NCBI GenBank assembly: GCA_031963465.1
Contig: JASSUG010000012.1
Span: 1-28,036 of the forward strand
Length of the DNA stretch: 28,036 nucleotides
Reading direction: 5' to 3'
Source: Mycoavidus cysteinexigens_B
Lineage (GTDB): Bacteria > Pseudomonadota > Gammaproteobacteria > Burkholderiales > Burkholderiaceae
Under the pieces are notes generated by a model, which did not search any database, was not told the origin of the DNA, and saw nothing but the letters and a program-made list of their open reading frames with translations. Position numbers and translations under genes: made by a program. Below are positions 7,366 through 14,808 of the stretch, in pieces. The number at the start of each line of letters is the position of its first letter. The first letter of the stretch is position 1.

Positions 7366-7387
7366 GCGTGATGTATCTGCATCACGC
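7366..7387. repeat. Perfect 8-bp inverted repeat in the glnK/ubiK divergent region
   Basis: GCGTGATG (7366-7373), a 6-nt spacer and CATCACGC (7380-7387) form a 22-bp dyad in the 244-bp divergent gap, about 110-130 nt upstream of glnK. It has the size of an operator for a dimeric regulator. It does not match the GCACCA/TGGTGC NtrC consensus closely. Confidence 0.5.
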
Positions 7388-7501
7388 CGATACTGAGCAG
7401 TGACTAGTATGGCATATCATTCATTTCCATAGCGCAGTCATTGCGTCGTTCATCTTTCCTTTTTTACGCACAGCCTCTGTGCATTGCTCCGAGGTCACAC
7501 T

Positions 7502-7753
7502 ATGAAACCTAGCGAACTCTTTCAAGACTTGCAGGCGAAAATTTCTGATTTACTTAAAAACTCACCCGTCAAAGATATTGAACACAATCTGAAAGCCATG
7601 CTCACGCAAGGCTTTGCTAAACTAGACCTGGTCACTCGTGAAGAGTTTGATACTCAAACACACGTCCTCGCCCGCACCCGAGCAATCCTTGAAGAGCTTG
7701 AGTTGCGCGTGACTCAGCTTGAGCGCGAGCTCAATTTGGCTAAAACGGATTAA
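7502..7753 (+). CDS. ubiK: Ubiquinone biosynthesis accessory factor UbiK (YqiC/BMFP family)
   Basis: A small acidic protein of 83 residues. The N-terminal MKPSELFQDLQAKISDLLKNSP is an amphipathic segment, the middle KAMLTQGFAKLDLVTREEFDTQ is the BMFP signature, and the C-terminus (RAILEELELRVTQLERELN) is a coiled coil that trimerises. UbiK works with UbiJ to deliver ubiquinone intermediates to the Ubi complex. GAGG at 7491-7494 lies 7 nt before ATG 7502; an upstream in-frame ATG at 7484 precedes this Shine-Dalgarno and is not used. comM starts 21 nt downstream, the common order in Burkholderiaceae. Confidence 0.9.
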   Translation: MKPSELFQDLQAKISDLLKNSPVKDIEHNLKAMLTQGFAKLDLVTREEFDTQTHVLARTRAILEELELRVTQLERELNLAKTD

Positions 7754-7774
7754 ACGAGTATCTGGAAATAAGGT

Positions 7775-9310
7775 ATGTCGCTTGCCGTGGTTCACAGCCG
7801 CGCACTGACGGCGGCAAGCGCGCCTGAAGTCACCGTTGAAGTCCATTTGGCCAATGGCTTGCCCGCATTTTCTATTGTCGGCTTGCCCGAACTTGAAGTG
7901 CGTGAAAGCCGAGAGCGGGTGCGCGCAGCACTGCAAAACTCTGGTTTTACATTTCCGGTGCGCCGCATCACGGTCAATCTAGCGCCGGCTGATCTGCCCA
8001 AACAATCTGGCCACTTTGATCTACCGATTGCGCTAGGGATTTTGGTCGCTAGCGAGCAATTACCCGCGGCGGCACTACACACACACGAATTTGCTGGCGA
8101 ATTATCCCTGACCGGCGCTTTGCGGCCGATGCGCGGCGCTTTTGCCATGGCATGCGGACTTGCGGCCCAAGCCGCAAAAGCCAATCCAGCGCCCGCAACG
8201 CCGGTTCATCTTTACTTGCCGCTAGGCTGCGCAGCTGAAGCCGCACTCGTGCCTACGATTGCGGCTTTTGGGGCCCCTGACCTGCACACCCTATGCGCTC
8301 ATCTAGCTGGCTTGCTGAGCCCTCCTCTGCTACCGCTTAAGCCAGTTGAGGCAATATCTTCCGCCATCCTGCCCGATATGGCAGACGTTATCGGCCAAAG
8401 TGCCGCCAGACGCGCGCTTGAAGTGGCTGCAGCCGGCGCCCATCATATTTTGATGATCGGTCCGCCTGGCTCCGGAAAATCTATGCTCGCCACCCGTCTT
8501 GCCAGTATTTTGCCGCCAATGTCCAATCAAGAGGCGCTGGCCTCTGCGGCCCTATTAAGTGCCAGCGCTTTAGGCTTCACTCCAGCACAATGGCGCTGTC
8601 GGCCGTTTCGTGCGCCACACCATTCAGCCACGGCTACCGCTCTAGTCGGTGGCGGCAATCCGCCTCGGCCAGGAGAAATTACGCTGGCGCATCATGGCGT
8701 ATTATTTTTGGATGAATTACCGGAATTTAACCGGTGCGCATTGGAAATGCTGCGAGAACCCCTAGAAACCAGCTCCATCACCCTCTCACGCGCATCGCAT
8801 CAGGCTGAATTTCCTGCTGCCTGTCAATTCATCGCAGCCATGAACCCTTGTCCTTGTGGCTGGCTGGGTGACCCAAATGGACGATGTCACTGCTCGCCAG
8901 AAAATACTGCCCGCTACTGGCGCAAATTATCCGGGCCGCTGCTGGATCGCATTGACCTACACATTGAAGTGCCCGCGCTGACTCCCGCCGAATTAGCTGA
9001 ACGGACGACACTATCCTCTGAAGCAAGCGCCACCGTCGTCGCCCGGGTGGTCGCAGCGCGTTCGCGCCAACTCACACGGCAACAGCAACCCAACCGATTT
9101 CTAAGCGGCCGTGAAATCGACACCCTATGCAAGCCAGACCCTGCTGGAGAAACCTTATTACGCAGCGCAAGCTCTCGCTTTGGTTGGTCAACCCGGACTT
9201 ATTATAGTGTCCTCAAAGTCGCACGGACGATTGCCGATCTCGCTGACGTTAAAATGCTCGATGCTTCTCATATAGCCGAGGCCATTCAGTATCGCCGGGT
9301 ATTTAAATAG
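7775..9310 (+). CDS. comM: YifB/ComM family Mg chelatase-like AAA+ ATPase
   Basis: A 511-residue protein of standard length. Domains in order are the ChlI-like N-terminal domain (MSLAVVHSRAL through the FDLPIALGIL block), an AAA+ core with Walker A GPPGSGKSML (about 229-238) and Walker B GVLFLDELPEF (about 308-318), a Cys-rich MNPCPCGWLGD insert and a C-terminal helical domain ending in IQYRRV. ComM is a hexameric helicase that promotes branch migration during natural transformation. The ribosome-binding site is a weak AAGG directly before ATG. No other competence gene is in the window, so whether transformation operates here cannot be judged. Confidence 0.94.
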   Translation: MSLAVVHSRALTAASAPEVTVEVHLANGLPAFSIVGLPELEVRESRERVRAALQNSGFTFPVRRITVNLAPADLPKQSGHFDLPIALGILVASEQLPAAALHTHEFAGELSLTGALRPMRGAFAMACGLAAQAAKANPAPATPVHLYLPLGCAAEAALVPTIAAFGAPDLHTLCAHLAGLLSPPLLPLKPVEAISSAILPDMADVIGQSAARRALEVAAAGAHHILMIGPPGSGKSMLATRLASILPPMSNQEALASAALLSASALGFTPAQWRCRPFRAPHHSATATALVGGGNPPRPGEITLAHHGVLFLDELPEFNRCALEMLREPLETSSITLSRASHQAEFPAACQFIAAMNPCPCGWLGDPNGRCHCSPENTARYWRKLSGPLLDRIDLHIEVPALTPAELAERTTLSSEASATVVARVVAARSRQLTRQQQPNRFLSGREIDTLCKPDPAGETLLRSASSRFGWSTRTYYSVLKVARTIADLADVKMLDASHIAEAIQYRRVFK

Positions 9311-9370
9311 GACTGGAAACTGGAAAAATGATTATCGAGTAACCATCATTCATGCTTTACAATTTGCCTT

Positions 9371-9916
9371 ATGAATCTTTTTCAATGCCTTTGTCCTCAC
9401 CGCCGGCTGATTGCCTACGTTATCGCATCAGTCATTGCCACCGTCCTTGGCTGCGCTGCATGGCTCGCGTTCAATTCGACTCCGCATGTGCCTCATGCGA
9501 CATTTACTCTCCTTTCTGGCCAGAAAATTTCCACTGCACAGCTTAAGGGCAAAGTCTATCTGGTCAATTTTTGGGCCACGAGCTGTCCTAGCTGTATCCA
9601 GGAAATGCCTACGTTAGTGAGCATCTACAATGAATTCAAAGACCAAGAGTTTGAAGTGATCGCGGTTGCCATGAGCTACGACACGCTAAGTTATGTGAAA
9701 AACTATAGTCAAACACGCCAATTGCCGTTTAAAGTAGCCATTGATGATGGCAGCGCCGCTAAGCAATTCGGCAATATTCAACTCACCCCCACTACTTTTG
9801 TGATTGATCACAATGGGCGCATTTTGAAGCGCTATATTGGTACGCCAAACCCTCAAGAACTACATCAATTACTCAAATCAGCACTTGCCACTGCTCGCGC
9901 GAGTACAGCCACATAA
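9371..9916 (+). CDS. TlpA/ResA-like membrane-anchored thioredoxin-fold protein
   Basis: A 181-residue thiol-disulfide oxidoreductase. The N-terminus has a basic residue pair (HRR) and one uncleaved helix (LIAYVIASVIATVLGCAAWLA, about 13-33), so the thioredoxin fold faces the periplasm. The active site is WATSCPSC (CPSC at about 74-77) and the cis-Pro loop is LTPTTFVIDHNG. Proteins of this type reduce periplasmic substrates such as apocytochrome c; the partner is not apparent here. It follows comM by 60 nt with no clear Shine-Dalgarno. It converges on the M15 peptidase gene, with a 130-bp gap holding no obvious terminator. Confidence 0.88.
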   Translation: MNLFQCLCPHRRLIAYVIASVIATVLGCAAWLAFNSTPHVPHATFTLLSGQKISTAQLKGKVYLVNFWATSCPSCIQEMPTLVSIYNEFKDQEFEVIAVAMSYDTLSYVKNYSQTRQLPFKVAIDDGSAAKQFGNIQLTPTTFVIDHNGRILKRYIGTPNPQELHQLLKSALATARASTAT

Positions 9917-10046
9917 TTTATTGCAAAGCTTTCGATCATTGTGTGCTGCATCTTATGCAAAATTTGAACATTGCCCAAATATAAGATTACCCCCATTGTG
10001 AGCATGGCCGAGTTCAAACGCGAGCCGTTACATTGAATCAGTCAAC

Positions 10047-10865
10047 TTATTTACGCACCTGCTCGACACAGGCCACGCGCTTTTTTACAGAATGCGTCTC
10101 AGTACTGTATGCAGCACAATCACGATAACTCTGCGCATAGCGCTTGAAAGTTTCACGCGCGGCATCAGGTGTTTGCTTGATTAGACCCTGAATAAATTCA
10201 CCACTGCCGATTTCAAAATGTTGATAATCAATAGGCGAATCCCACTCTCCTCCCCACGTTATAAACCCGTGTCGCGCAAAAATCTCGACGACACTCTCAA
10301 CCATCCCCGTTCGTGTATCTTTGTTTGAGCGCAGATCGTTGCGATTCACATAAGCTTGAGCGCTGGCGGCAGGTAATACCTTGGCATGACCATCATCAGA
10401 GAACGAGATATACGGATTTTGCAGTGGGTTAATATCGATGGCAACACCATAAGCATGTTTTGACCAGGAACTCCCCTCGGTCATCCGGCGTCCATTGAAA
10501 GCAGAAGTATTGTTATCCATCATCGCGGCTTCATCGTTACCTTGATAATTTTCCATCACAACCGATTTATGAATCGGGAAACGCCGTTCAAATAACTCTG
10601 TAAAAATTGCTTCCATCTGATCCGCTACGGCATCAAGCACAACGATATTACCTACGGCGGTAGCACCTTCAAAATTAATATACTGAAAATTAACACGGCA
10701 TAGGCGCTTACAGCTTACAGGGTTAACAGAGGTTATTACGCCATCAGCTTGCATACTGGCACACTCCCCCGCCGTGAGGGGAGTGACACCAGCCCCCACT
10801 TGAGTACTGGACAGAAGCGTCAGCCCAATCAAAATCAACATAAACGGACAAATAGTAAAACGCAT
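10047..10865 (-). CDS. Secreted M15-family peptidase (D,D-carboxypeptidase/endopeptidase-like)
   Basis: A 272-residue exported protein. A signal peptide with hydrophobic core MLILIGLTLL is followed by an Ala/Gly cleavage area near residue 26. The M15 zinc site is visible: SKHAYGVAIDINPLQNP supplies His and Asp of the SxHxxGxAxD motif, and WGGEWDSPIDYQHFEI supplies the catalytic Glu/Asp and third His. This matches the VanY/M15C type that cleaves D-Ala-containing or L-Ala-D-Glu peptidoglycan bonds. Five cysteines, including SCKRLC, suggest disulfides formed in the periplasm by DsbA. GGAG lies 7 nt before the start. It is divergent from the amidase gene, and both are predicted peptidoglycan hydrolases sharing one promoter region. 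Confidence 0.85.
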   Translation of the reverse strand: MRFTICPFMLILIGLTLLSSTQVGAGVTPLTAGECASMQADGVITSVNPVSCKRLCRVNFQYINFEGATAVGNIVVLDAVADQMEAIFTELFERRFPIHKSVVMENYQGNDEAAMMDNNTSAFNGRRMTEGSSWSKHAYGVAIDINPLQNPYISFSDDGHAKVLPAASAQAYVNRNDLRSNKDTRTGMVESVVEIFARHGFITWGGEWDSPIDYQHFEIGSGEFIQGLIKQTPDAARETFKRYAQSYRDCAAYSTETHSVKKRVACVEQVRK

Positions 10866-10912
10866 CGTTCACTCCAGGCGGGAATATTAGGTAAGATCAT
10901 CATGGGGTTGCT

Positions 10913-10957
10913 CTCGCCTCTGGCCATAAATATAACAGCGATTATATTGGGGGCGAG
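10913..10957. promoter_or_regulatory. Nested inverted repeat between the divergent peptidoglycan hydrolase genes
   Basis: An outer CTCGCC (10913-10918) pairs with GGCGAG (10952-10957). Inside lies a perfect AATATAA-N6-TTATATT dyad (10929-10948). It sits in the 128-bp divergent gap, 36 nt before the amidase start, a suitable place for an operator acting on both genes. The AT-rich arms may also overlap -10 elements. Confidence 0.5.
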
Positions 10958-10993
10958 GCAAATTTCTCAGAACACTCTTTACAGGAAATTCAA

Positions 10994-12043
10994 ATGTTGT
11001 CTATACGCTCCGTCCAACCCGCTATGTCGATTACAGGCACCCACCCTCTATCGCCAGAAGCCGCCTTGGAAAAGGCACTAGCACAGCCTGAATCCGCTGC
11101 TGCGCTGGGCAATACGTTATTGCAAAATACTTTTTTAGATGCAGCAAAAAATGAGCGTTTTCAAACAGCTTATTTTAAAGAATTTGAAAAAACTGGACGA
11201 TATATGTTTCGAGAAAGACTTCGTCAAAATGACATTTTTCAACATTGTCTATCACAACGTTTTAAACATGATATTGCTAATCAGCAAAAAATAAGCAAGC
11301 AGCCGGATACATTTTGGCAACAAATGAAATTTTTCCCTACGGTTAATCAAAACGAGCGCGGGGCTGTCGACACTCAAATTACCCACATCATTTTGCATCA
11401 TACTGCGACTAACAGTACCGCCGAAACGGTGAAAATTATGGCTGATCGTAATGTGAGTTCTCATTATTTGATTGGCCGTGATGGCGATTTGATATGCTTA
11501 GTTCCGGATAACTATCAAGCTTGGCATGCTGGCGTATCAAAGTGGCAAGAAATGAAAAATGTCAATTTTTGCTCAATTGGCATCGAACTGGTTAATAATG
11601 GATTTGAACCTTTTCCAAATGAACAGATCGACAAGCTATTGGCATTACTCGAAGATCTCAAAGATCGTCACGCGATCCCGATTGAAAATTTTATTAGCCA
11701 TGCAGATATCTCACCCGGGCGGAAAGTTGATCCCAATTGGTTTTTCCCATGGGATTTGCTAGGCGACAAGGGGTTTGGATTGTGGCTGAAGCCGGGAGAG
11801 CGGCAGAGCGAACTGCCAGAGAATTTTGATCCCGCCGATGCGTTAACGACACTTGGGTATCAAGTAGAGCCGCTTAGGAATGCAATTCAAGCTTTCAATC
11901 TACACTACTTGGGGCACAAGGAAAAATTTGAACTTGATGAAGAGGGCAAACTCACCTTGCATAGCCTTGCCGTAAAAGTAAGTGACAGAGTTGAAGGTAC
12001 CGCTTTGCACCTCAAGGCCTTGGAGATCAATGAGTTTGCTTAA
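10994..12043 (+). CDS. AmpD-like N-acetylmuramoyl-L-alanine amidase with long N-terminal extension
   Basis: A 349-residue protein whose middle (about 130-260) is an Amidase_2 zinc domain. IILHHTATNST gives the first Zn His, NVSSHYLIGRDG and AWHAG follow, then IGIELVNN and HADISPGRKVDPN with the second His and the Asp ligand. It should cut the MurNAc-L-Ala bond. C-terminal of this (from DALTTLGY) is a helical segment resembling a peptidoglycan-binding module, AIQAFNLHYLG. About 125 N-terminal residues are AT-rich, charged, have no signal peptide and match no family I know. AmpD itself is about 190 residues. AGGA lies 7 nt before ATG. The lack of a signal peptide allows a cytosolic recycling role or delivery by a specialised secretion system; the data do not decide. 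Confidence 0.82.
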   Translation: MLSIRSVQPAMSITGTHPLSPEAALEKALAQPESAAALGNTLLQNTFLDAAKNERFQTAYFKEFEKTGRYMFRERLRQNDIFQHCLSQRFKHDIANQQKISKQPDTFWQQMKFFPTVNQNERGAVDTQITHIILHHTATNSTAETVKIMADRNVSSHYLIGRDGDLICLVPDNYQAWHAGVSKWQEMKNVNFCSIGIELVNNGFEPFPNEQIDKLLALLEDLKDRHAIPIENFISHADISPGRKVDPNWFFPWDLLGDKGFGLWLKPGERQSELPENFDPADALTTLGYQVEPLRNAIQAFNLHYLGHKEKFELDEEGKLTLHSLAVKVSDRVEGTALHLKALEINEFA

Positions 12044-12056
12044 TTGACTTGCCCAT

Positions 12057-12100
12057 GAAGCGATTACAGCCCATAATCGCTTCAATAATTGAAGCGATTA
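12057..12100. promoter_or_regulatory. Two mutually exclusive hairpins directly before the fic start
   Basis: GAAGCGATTA (12057-12066), TAATCGCTTC (12074-12083) and GAAGCGATTA again (12091-12100) are spaced by 7 nt each. The middle arm can pair perfectly with either neighbour, giving two alternative 10-bp stems with 7-nt loops. The last arm ends one base before the fic ATG and occupies the place of a ribosome-binding site. No T-run follows. It could be an attenuator, a translational switch, or tandem operator half-sites for a DNA-binding protein. Confidence 0.65.
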
Positions 12101-12101
12101 A

Positions 12102-13256
12102 ATGATGCAAACATCTGACCTGTGGATTTGGCAGCAATCCGCTTGGCCACAATTTAGCTGGCAGCAAGATAAACTTTCTCCAGCATTAGCCCGTGCGCGG
12201 TTAGCGCAAGGCAAAATATTAGGCGCCACGCGTTTGCTCGATACCCATCTGACGCATGAAGCAATAGCCTCTATTCTTGTTGAAGACGGTTTAACCACCA
12301 GCGCGATCGAAGGCGAACAACTCAACCTGGATGCAGTCCGTTCATCGGTAGCCCGGCACTTGGGGTTGCCTACGGTTGGGCTCCCCACTCCGGCGCGCGC
12401 TGTCGACGGATTGATTGAAGTTTTACTGGACGCAACCCAGCACTATAGTGCTCCGCTTACGATCGAGCGCCTGCTGGGCTGGCAAGCAGCGTTGTTTCCT
12501 AATGGTTATTCAGTGCTGCATCCTGTGCGTTCTGGCGTATTGCGAGGGGATGCGCCAATGCAAGTGGTTTCAGGTCGCATCGGCCACGAACGGGTACATT
12601 TCATTGCACCACCAAGACTAGGGCTAGAGTTAGAACTGGCGCGCTTTTTAACCTGGTTTAATGCCGAGGCTAAAAGCGATGGCTTGATCCGTGCAGGACT
12701 CGCTCATCTGTGGTTTGTCACATTACACCCCTTTGAAGACGGCAATGGCCGGCTTGCTCGCGCCATTACTGACATGGCATTAGCGCAAGATGAAGGTCAA
12801 TCGATGCGGTTTTTTAGCTTATCTGCGCAAATTCTGCGGGAACGAGAAAATTATTACGTTTACCTTGAGCGCACGCAGAGAGGAAATTTAGATGTTACTG
12901 AGTGGCTGGTGTGGTTTTTAACACAAATTGAGGCAGCTGCTACCGCCGCACAACACTCCATCACCAATACTCTGGCTAAAGCTCGATTTTGGTTACACCA
13001 TCAAGCAAGCAGTCTCAATCAGCGCCAGCATAAAGTGCTCAATCGCTTGTTGGACGCTGGCTCTGGGTTTGAAGGCGGCATCAATACCCGTAAATATATG
13101 AGTTTGACTAAAACCAGCCGCGCTACAGCCTATCGTGAGCTAAACGAGTTAGTTGCAAAAGGCTGCCTTACTTCTACGGGTAAGGGAGGGCGCAGCACTA
13201 GCTACGAAATTATCTATCCGTGCGACTACAACCCCCACCACTCAAACGACCTATAG
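12102..13256 (+). CDS. Fic family protein (class II, DUF4172-Fic-winged helix)
   Basis: A 384-residue Fic protein, predicted to transfer AMP (or another nucleotide moiety) to hydroxyl side chains. The N-terminus MMQTSDLWIWQQ...WPQFSW is a DUF4172-type domain. It carries the inhibitory alpha-helix motif TTSAIEGE with Glu-70, placing it among self-inhibited class II Fic proteins. The catalytic motif HPFEDGNGRLAR starts at His-209 and is complete, so the enzyme should be active. The C-terminal 90 residues (NQRQHKVLNRLL, TSRATAYRELNELV) form a winged helix-turn-helix, suggesting DNA binding or autoregulation. The start is ATG 12102 or 12105. The gene lies 58 nt after the amidase gene, with the hairpins between. 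It may be a stand-alone toxin-like regulator; the target is unknown. Confidence 0.9.
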   Translation: MMQTSDLWIWQQSAWPQFSWQQDKLSPALARARLAQGKILGATRLLDTHLTHEAIASILVEDGLTTSAIEGEQLNLDAVRSSVARHLGLPTVGLPTPARAVDGLIEVLLDATQHYSAPLTIERLLGWQAALFPNGYSVLHPVRSGVLRGDAPMQVVSGRIGHERVHFIAPPRLGLELELARFLTWFNAEAKSDGLIRAGLAHLWFVTLHPFEDGNGRLARAITDMALAQDEGQSMRFFSLSAQILRERENYYVYLERTQRGNLDVTEWLVWFLTQIEAAATAAQHSITNTLAKARFWLHHQASSLNQRQHKVLNRLLDAGSGFEGGINTRKYMSLTKTSRATAYRELNELVAKGCLTSTGKGGRSTSYEIIYPCDYNPHHSNDL

Positions 13257-13268
13257 CCAGAGACTGGC
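13256..13268. terminator. Short hairpin between convergent fic and ferritin-like genes
   Basis: GCCAG-AGA-CTGGC forms a perfect 5-bp stem right after the fic stop and two bases before the convergent gene's stop. There is no clear T-run on either side, so it is at best a weak bidirectional terminator. Confidence 0.25.
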
Positions 13269-13269
13269 G

Positions 13270-14154
13270 TTAAACAGCTTGCGGCACTTCGCCGGTTGCA
13301 CTACTGCCCTGGGCTTGTAAGCGTAAAATGACTTCTTTGCGATACCGGTTTAATTCTTGCGCGGTTTTAAACGAGCGATCAAAAATCAGCGATAAGTTAT
13401 GCAAAATTCGATCAACCACTTTATTTTCCCAATCGCCGTCAAAACGTATCTGCTCATCAAGCCAGTGCTCAAGCCACTCAGGATCAGGTAACCGCGATTG
13501 CACCGTGTCACGCGGAAAAAGTGCACGATTCACATGCAAATTAGTCGGGTGCAAAGGTTTTTCAGTCCGGCGGGCCGACGCCATCAGCACGCCAATTTTA
13601 GCGAATGCAGCGCGCGCCGTATCACCGGATTGCACCAGCGCTTTTTTCATATAGCGTAAATAAGCGCCGCCATGCCTTGCTTCATCGCGCGAAATAGTTT
13701 CATAAATGTGCTTGATGACGGGCTCAGTATGCCAGCCGGCTGCACACCGGTACCAGTGATTTAAGCGAATTTCACCACAAAAGTGCAGCATCAGCGTTTC
13801 TAACGGCGGCGCTGGGTCAAACGGGAAGCGGACGGCATGCAACTCCTCTTCCGTCGGCAATAGTTCCGGGCGAAAACGCCGCAGATACTCCATCAGCACC
13901 AGAGAATGCTTTTGTTCTTCAAAAAACCAGATACTCATGAATGCAGAAAAATCACTGTCATGGTGGTTATCGCGCAAGAACATTTCTGTTGCAGGCAGCG
14001 CCGCCCATTCGGTAATGGCATTCATCTTAATCGTGTTAGCCTGCTCTGATGTCAACAAAGAGGCATCAAAACGGTCCCATGGAATGTCTTTTTCCATGTC
14101 CCAACGTACAGCTTCGAGCGATTTATACAACTCGGGATAAAGCATCGTGTCCAT
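13270..14154 (-). CDS. Ferritin-like di-iron protein, function unknown
   Basis: A helical protein of about 294 residues well conserved in Burkholderiaceae. It carries two carboxylate/His motifs, EEQKHSLVLMEYLRRF and SRDEARHGGAYLRYM, spaced as in ferritin-like/acyl-ACP-desaturase-like four-helix bundles, so a di-iron centre is likely. The natural substrate is not known to me. Longer in-frame starts exist up to 14286, but the first 41 of those residues (arginine- and cysteine-rich) look non-homologous. ATG 14154 (MDTMLYPELYK) has AGGA at 9-nt spacing and is preferred; 14163 and 14145 are alternatives. It converges on fic with a 13-nt gap. Confidence 0.8.
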   Translation of the reverse strand: MDTMLYPELYKSLEAVRWDMEKDIPWDRFDASLLTSEQANTIKMNAITEWAALPATEMFLRDNHHDSDFSAFMSIWFFEEQKHSLVLMEYLRRFRPELLPTEEELHAVRFPFDPAPPLETLMLHFCGEIRLNHWYRCAAGWHTEPVIKHIYETISRDEARHGGAYLRYMKKALVQSGDTARAAFAKIGVLMASARRTEKPLHPTNLHVNRALFPRDTVQSRLPDPEWLEHWLDEQIRFDGDWENKVVDRILHNLSLIFDRSFKTAQELNRYRKEVILRLQAQGSSATGEVPQAV

Positions 14155-14498
14155 ATAGTTCATTCCTGTGTCGCACCATCTACAATGTGGCGGACTAGAC
14201 TTCCTCAATTGTCTTATGATAGCACGCTCTATGCCGGCTTGTTCACACCGCCTTATACATACACGGTTTATAATAGGGTTAAACAAGTTCCCCTCAAACC
14301 AACACCGTTTTTTAAGCCGATCATATTCGATATTTTGTTGAGGAAATGCTCAATAATGTACATATTTTCCCCTATTTCGGCTAAAGCGCGCTACGATGGA
14401 ATAGCATAGTTTTTATAAATAGGCTGTCTATTGAATTTGATCCAAACCGCTCCATATGCGTTAAGCATCACCGAAGCGTCGGAACAAGGAGTCATACC
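14155..14498. other. Gene-less 344-bp divergent intergenic region
   Basis: No convincing coding frame lies here. It separates the divergent ferritin-like and DUF3567 genes and should hold both promoters. On the plus strand a perfect TATAAT occurs at 14269-14274, but no good -35 at 16-18 bp spacing accompanies it. AT-rich runs around 14330-14440 are otherwise featureless to my eye. Confidence 0.5.
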
Positions 14499-14756
14499 AT
14501 GCAGATGATTTATAACAGCCCAAACTATTGTATCGTCGAGTTTCCAGCACAAGTCGGCAGTTTCTCGCTGAAGGCTGGAGCTTATGAAATCGTTGCGAAA
14601 AATCTACAACGTGAACTGTTTATTAATGGTGAAATGGCAGCGCAATTCCGAGAAAATGTGCAAAAATTGATCGAATTACAACCCACTATTGACGAAATAG
14701 ACGATTTCCTCGGTCAATTCGATAGTCTGATGACGCATCCGGTCATCCTGCATTAA
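14499..14756 (+). CDS. DUF3567 family conserved betaproteobacterial protein
   Basis: An 85-residue soluble protein. It begins MQMIYNSPNYCIVEFP and ends FLGQFDSLMTHPVILH, with the centre GAYEIVAKNLQRELFINGEMA; this pattern is the DUF3567 family found across betaproteobacteria. Its function has not been established as far as I know. A strong Shine-Dalgarno AAGGAG (14486-14491) with 7-nt spacing confirms the start. It lies alone between a long upstream gap and the convergent carbonic anhydrase gene. Confidence 0.88.
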   Translation: MQMIYNSPNYCIVEFPAQVGSFSLKAGAYEIVAKNLQRELFINGEMAAQFRENVQKLIELQPTIDEIDDFLGQFDSLMTHPVILH

Positions 14757-14808
14757 AGCAGCTTATTGTCGTTTTTCGCATGATGATGCGCCACGGGCAT
14801 TAGCCCCA

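Noticed and set aside
14269..14274. Perfect TATAAT as a mapped promoter
   Set aside because: No -35 element at 16-18 bp and no extended -10; a single hexamer in AT-rich DNA is weak evidence, so it is mentioned only within the intergenic entry.
14155..14286. Arg/Cys-rich N-terminal extension (up to 44 residues) of the ferritin-like protein
   Set aside because: It is not family-like, and the only good Shine-Dalgarno (AGGA) serves ATG 14154.
14770..14806. Hairpins CGCAT-GATG-ATGCG and GGGC-ATTA-GCCC between DUF3567 and carbonic anhydrase genes as a terminator
   Set aside because: The stems are short (5 and 4 bp), and the T/A run lies on the wrong side for an intrinsic terminator in either direction.
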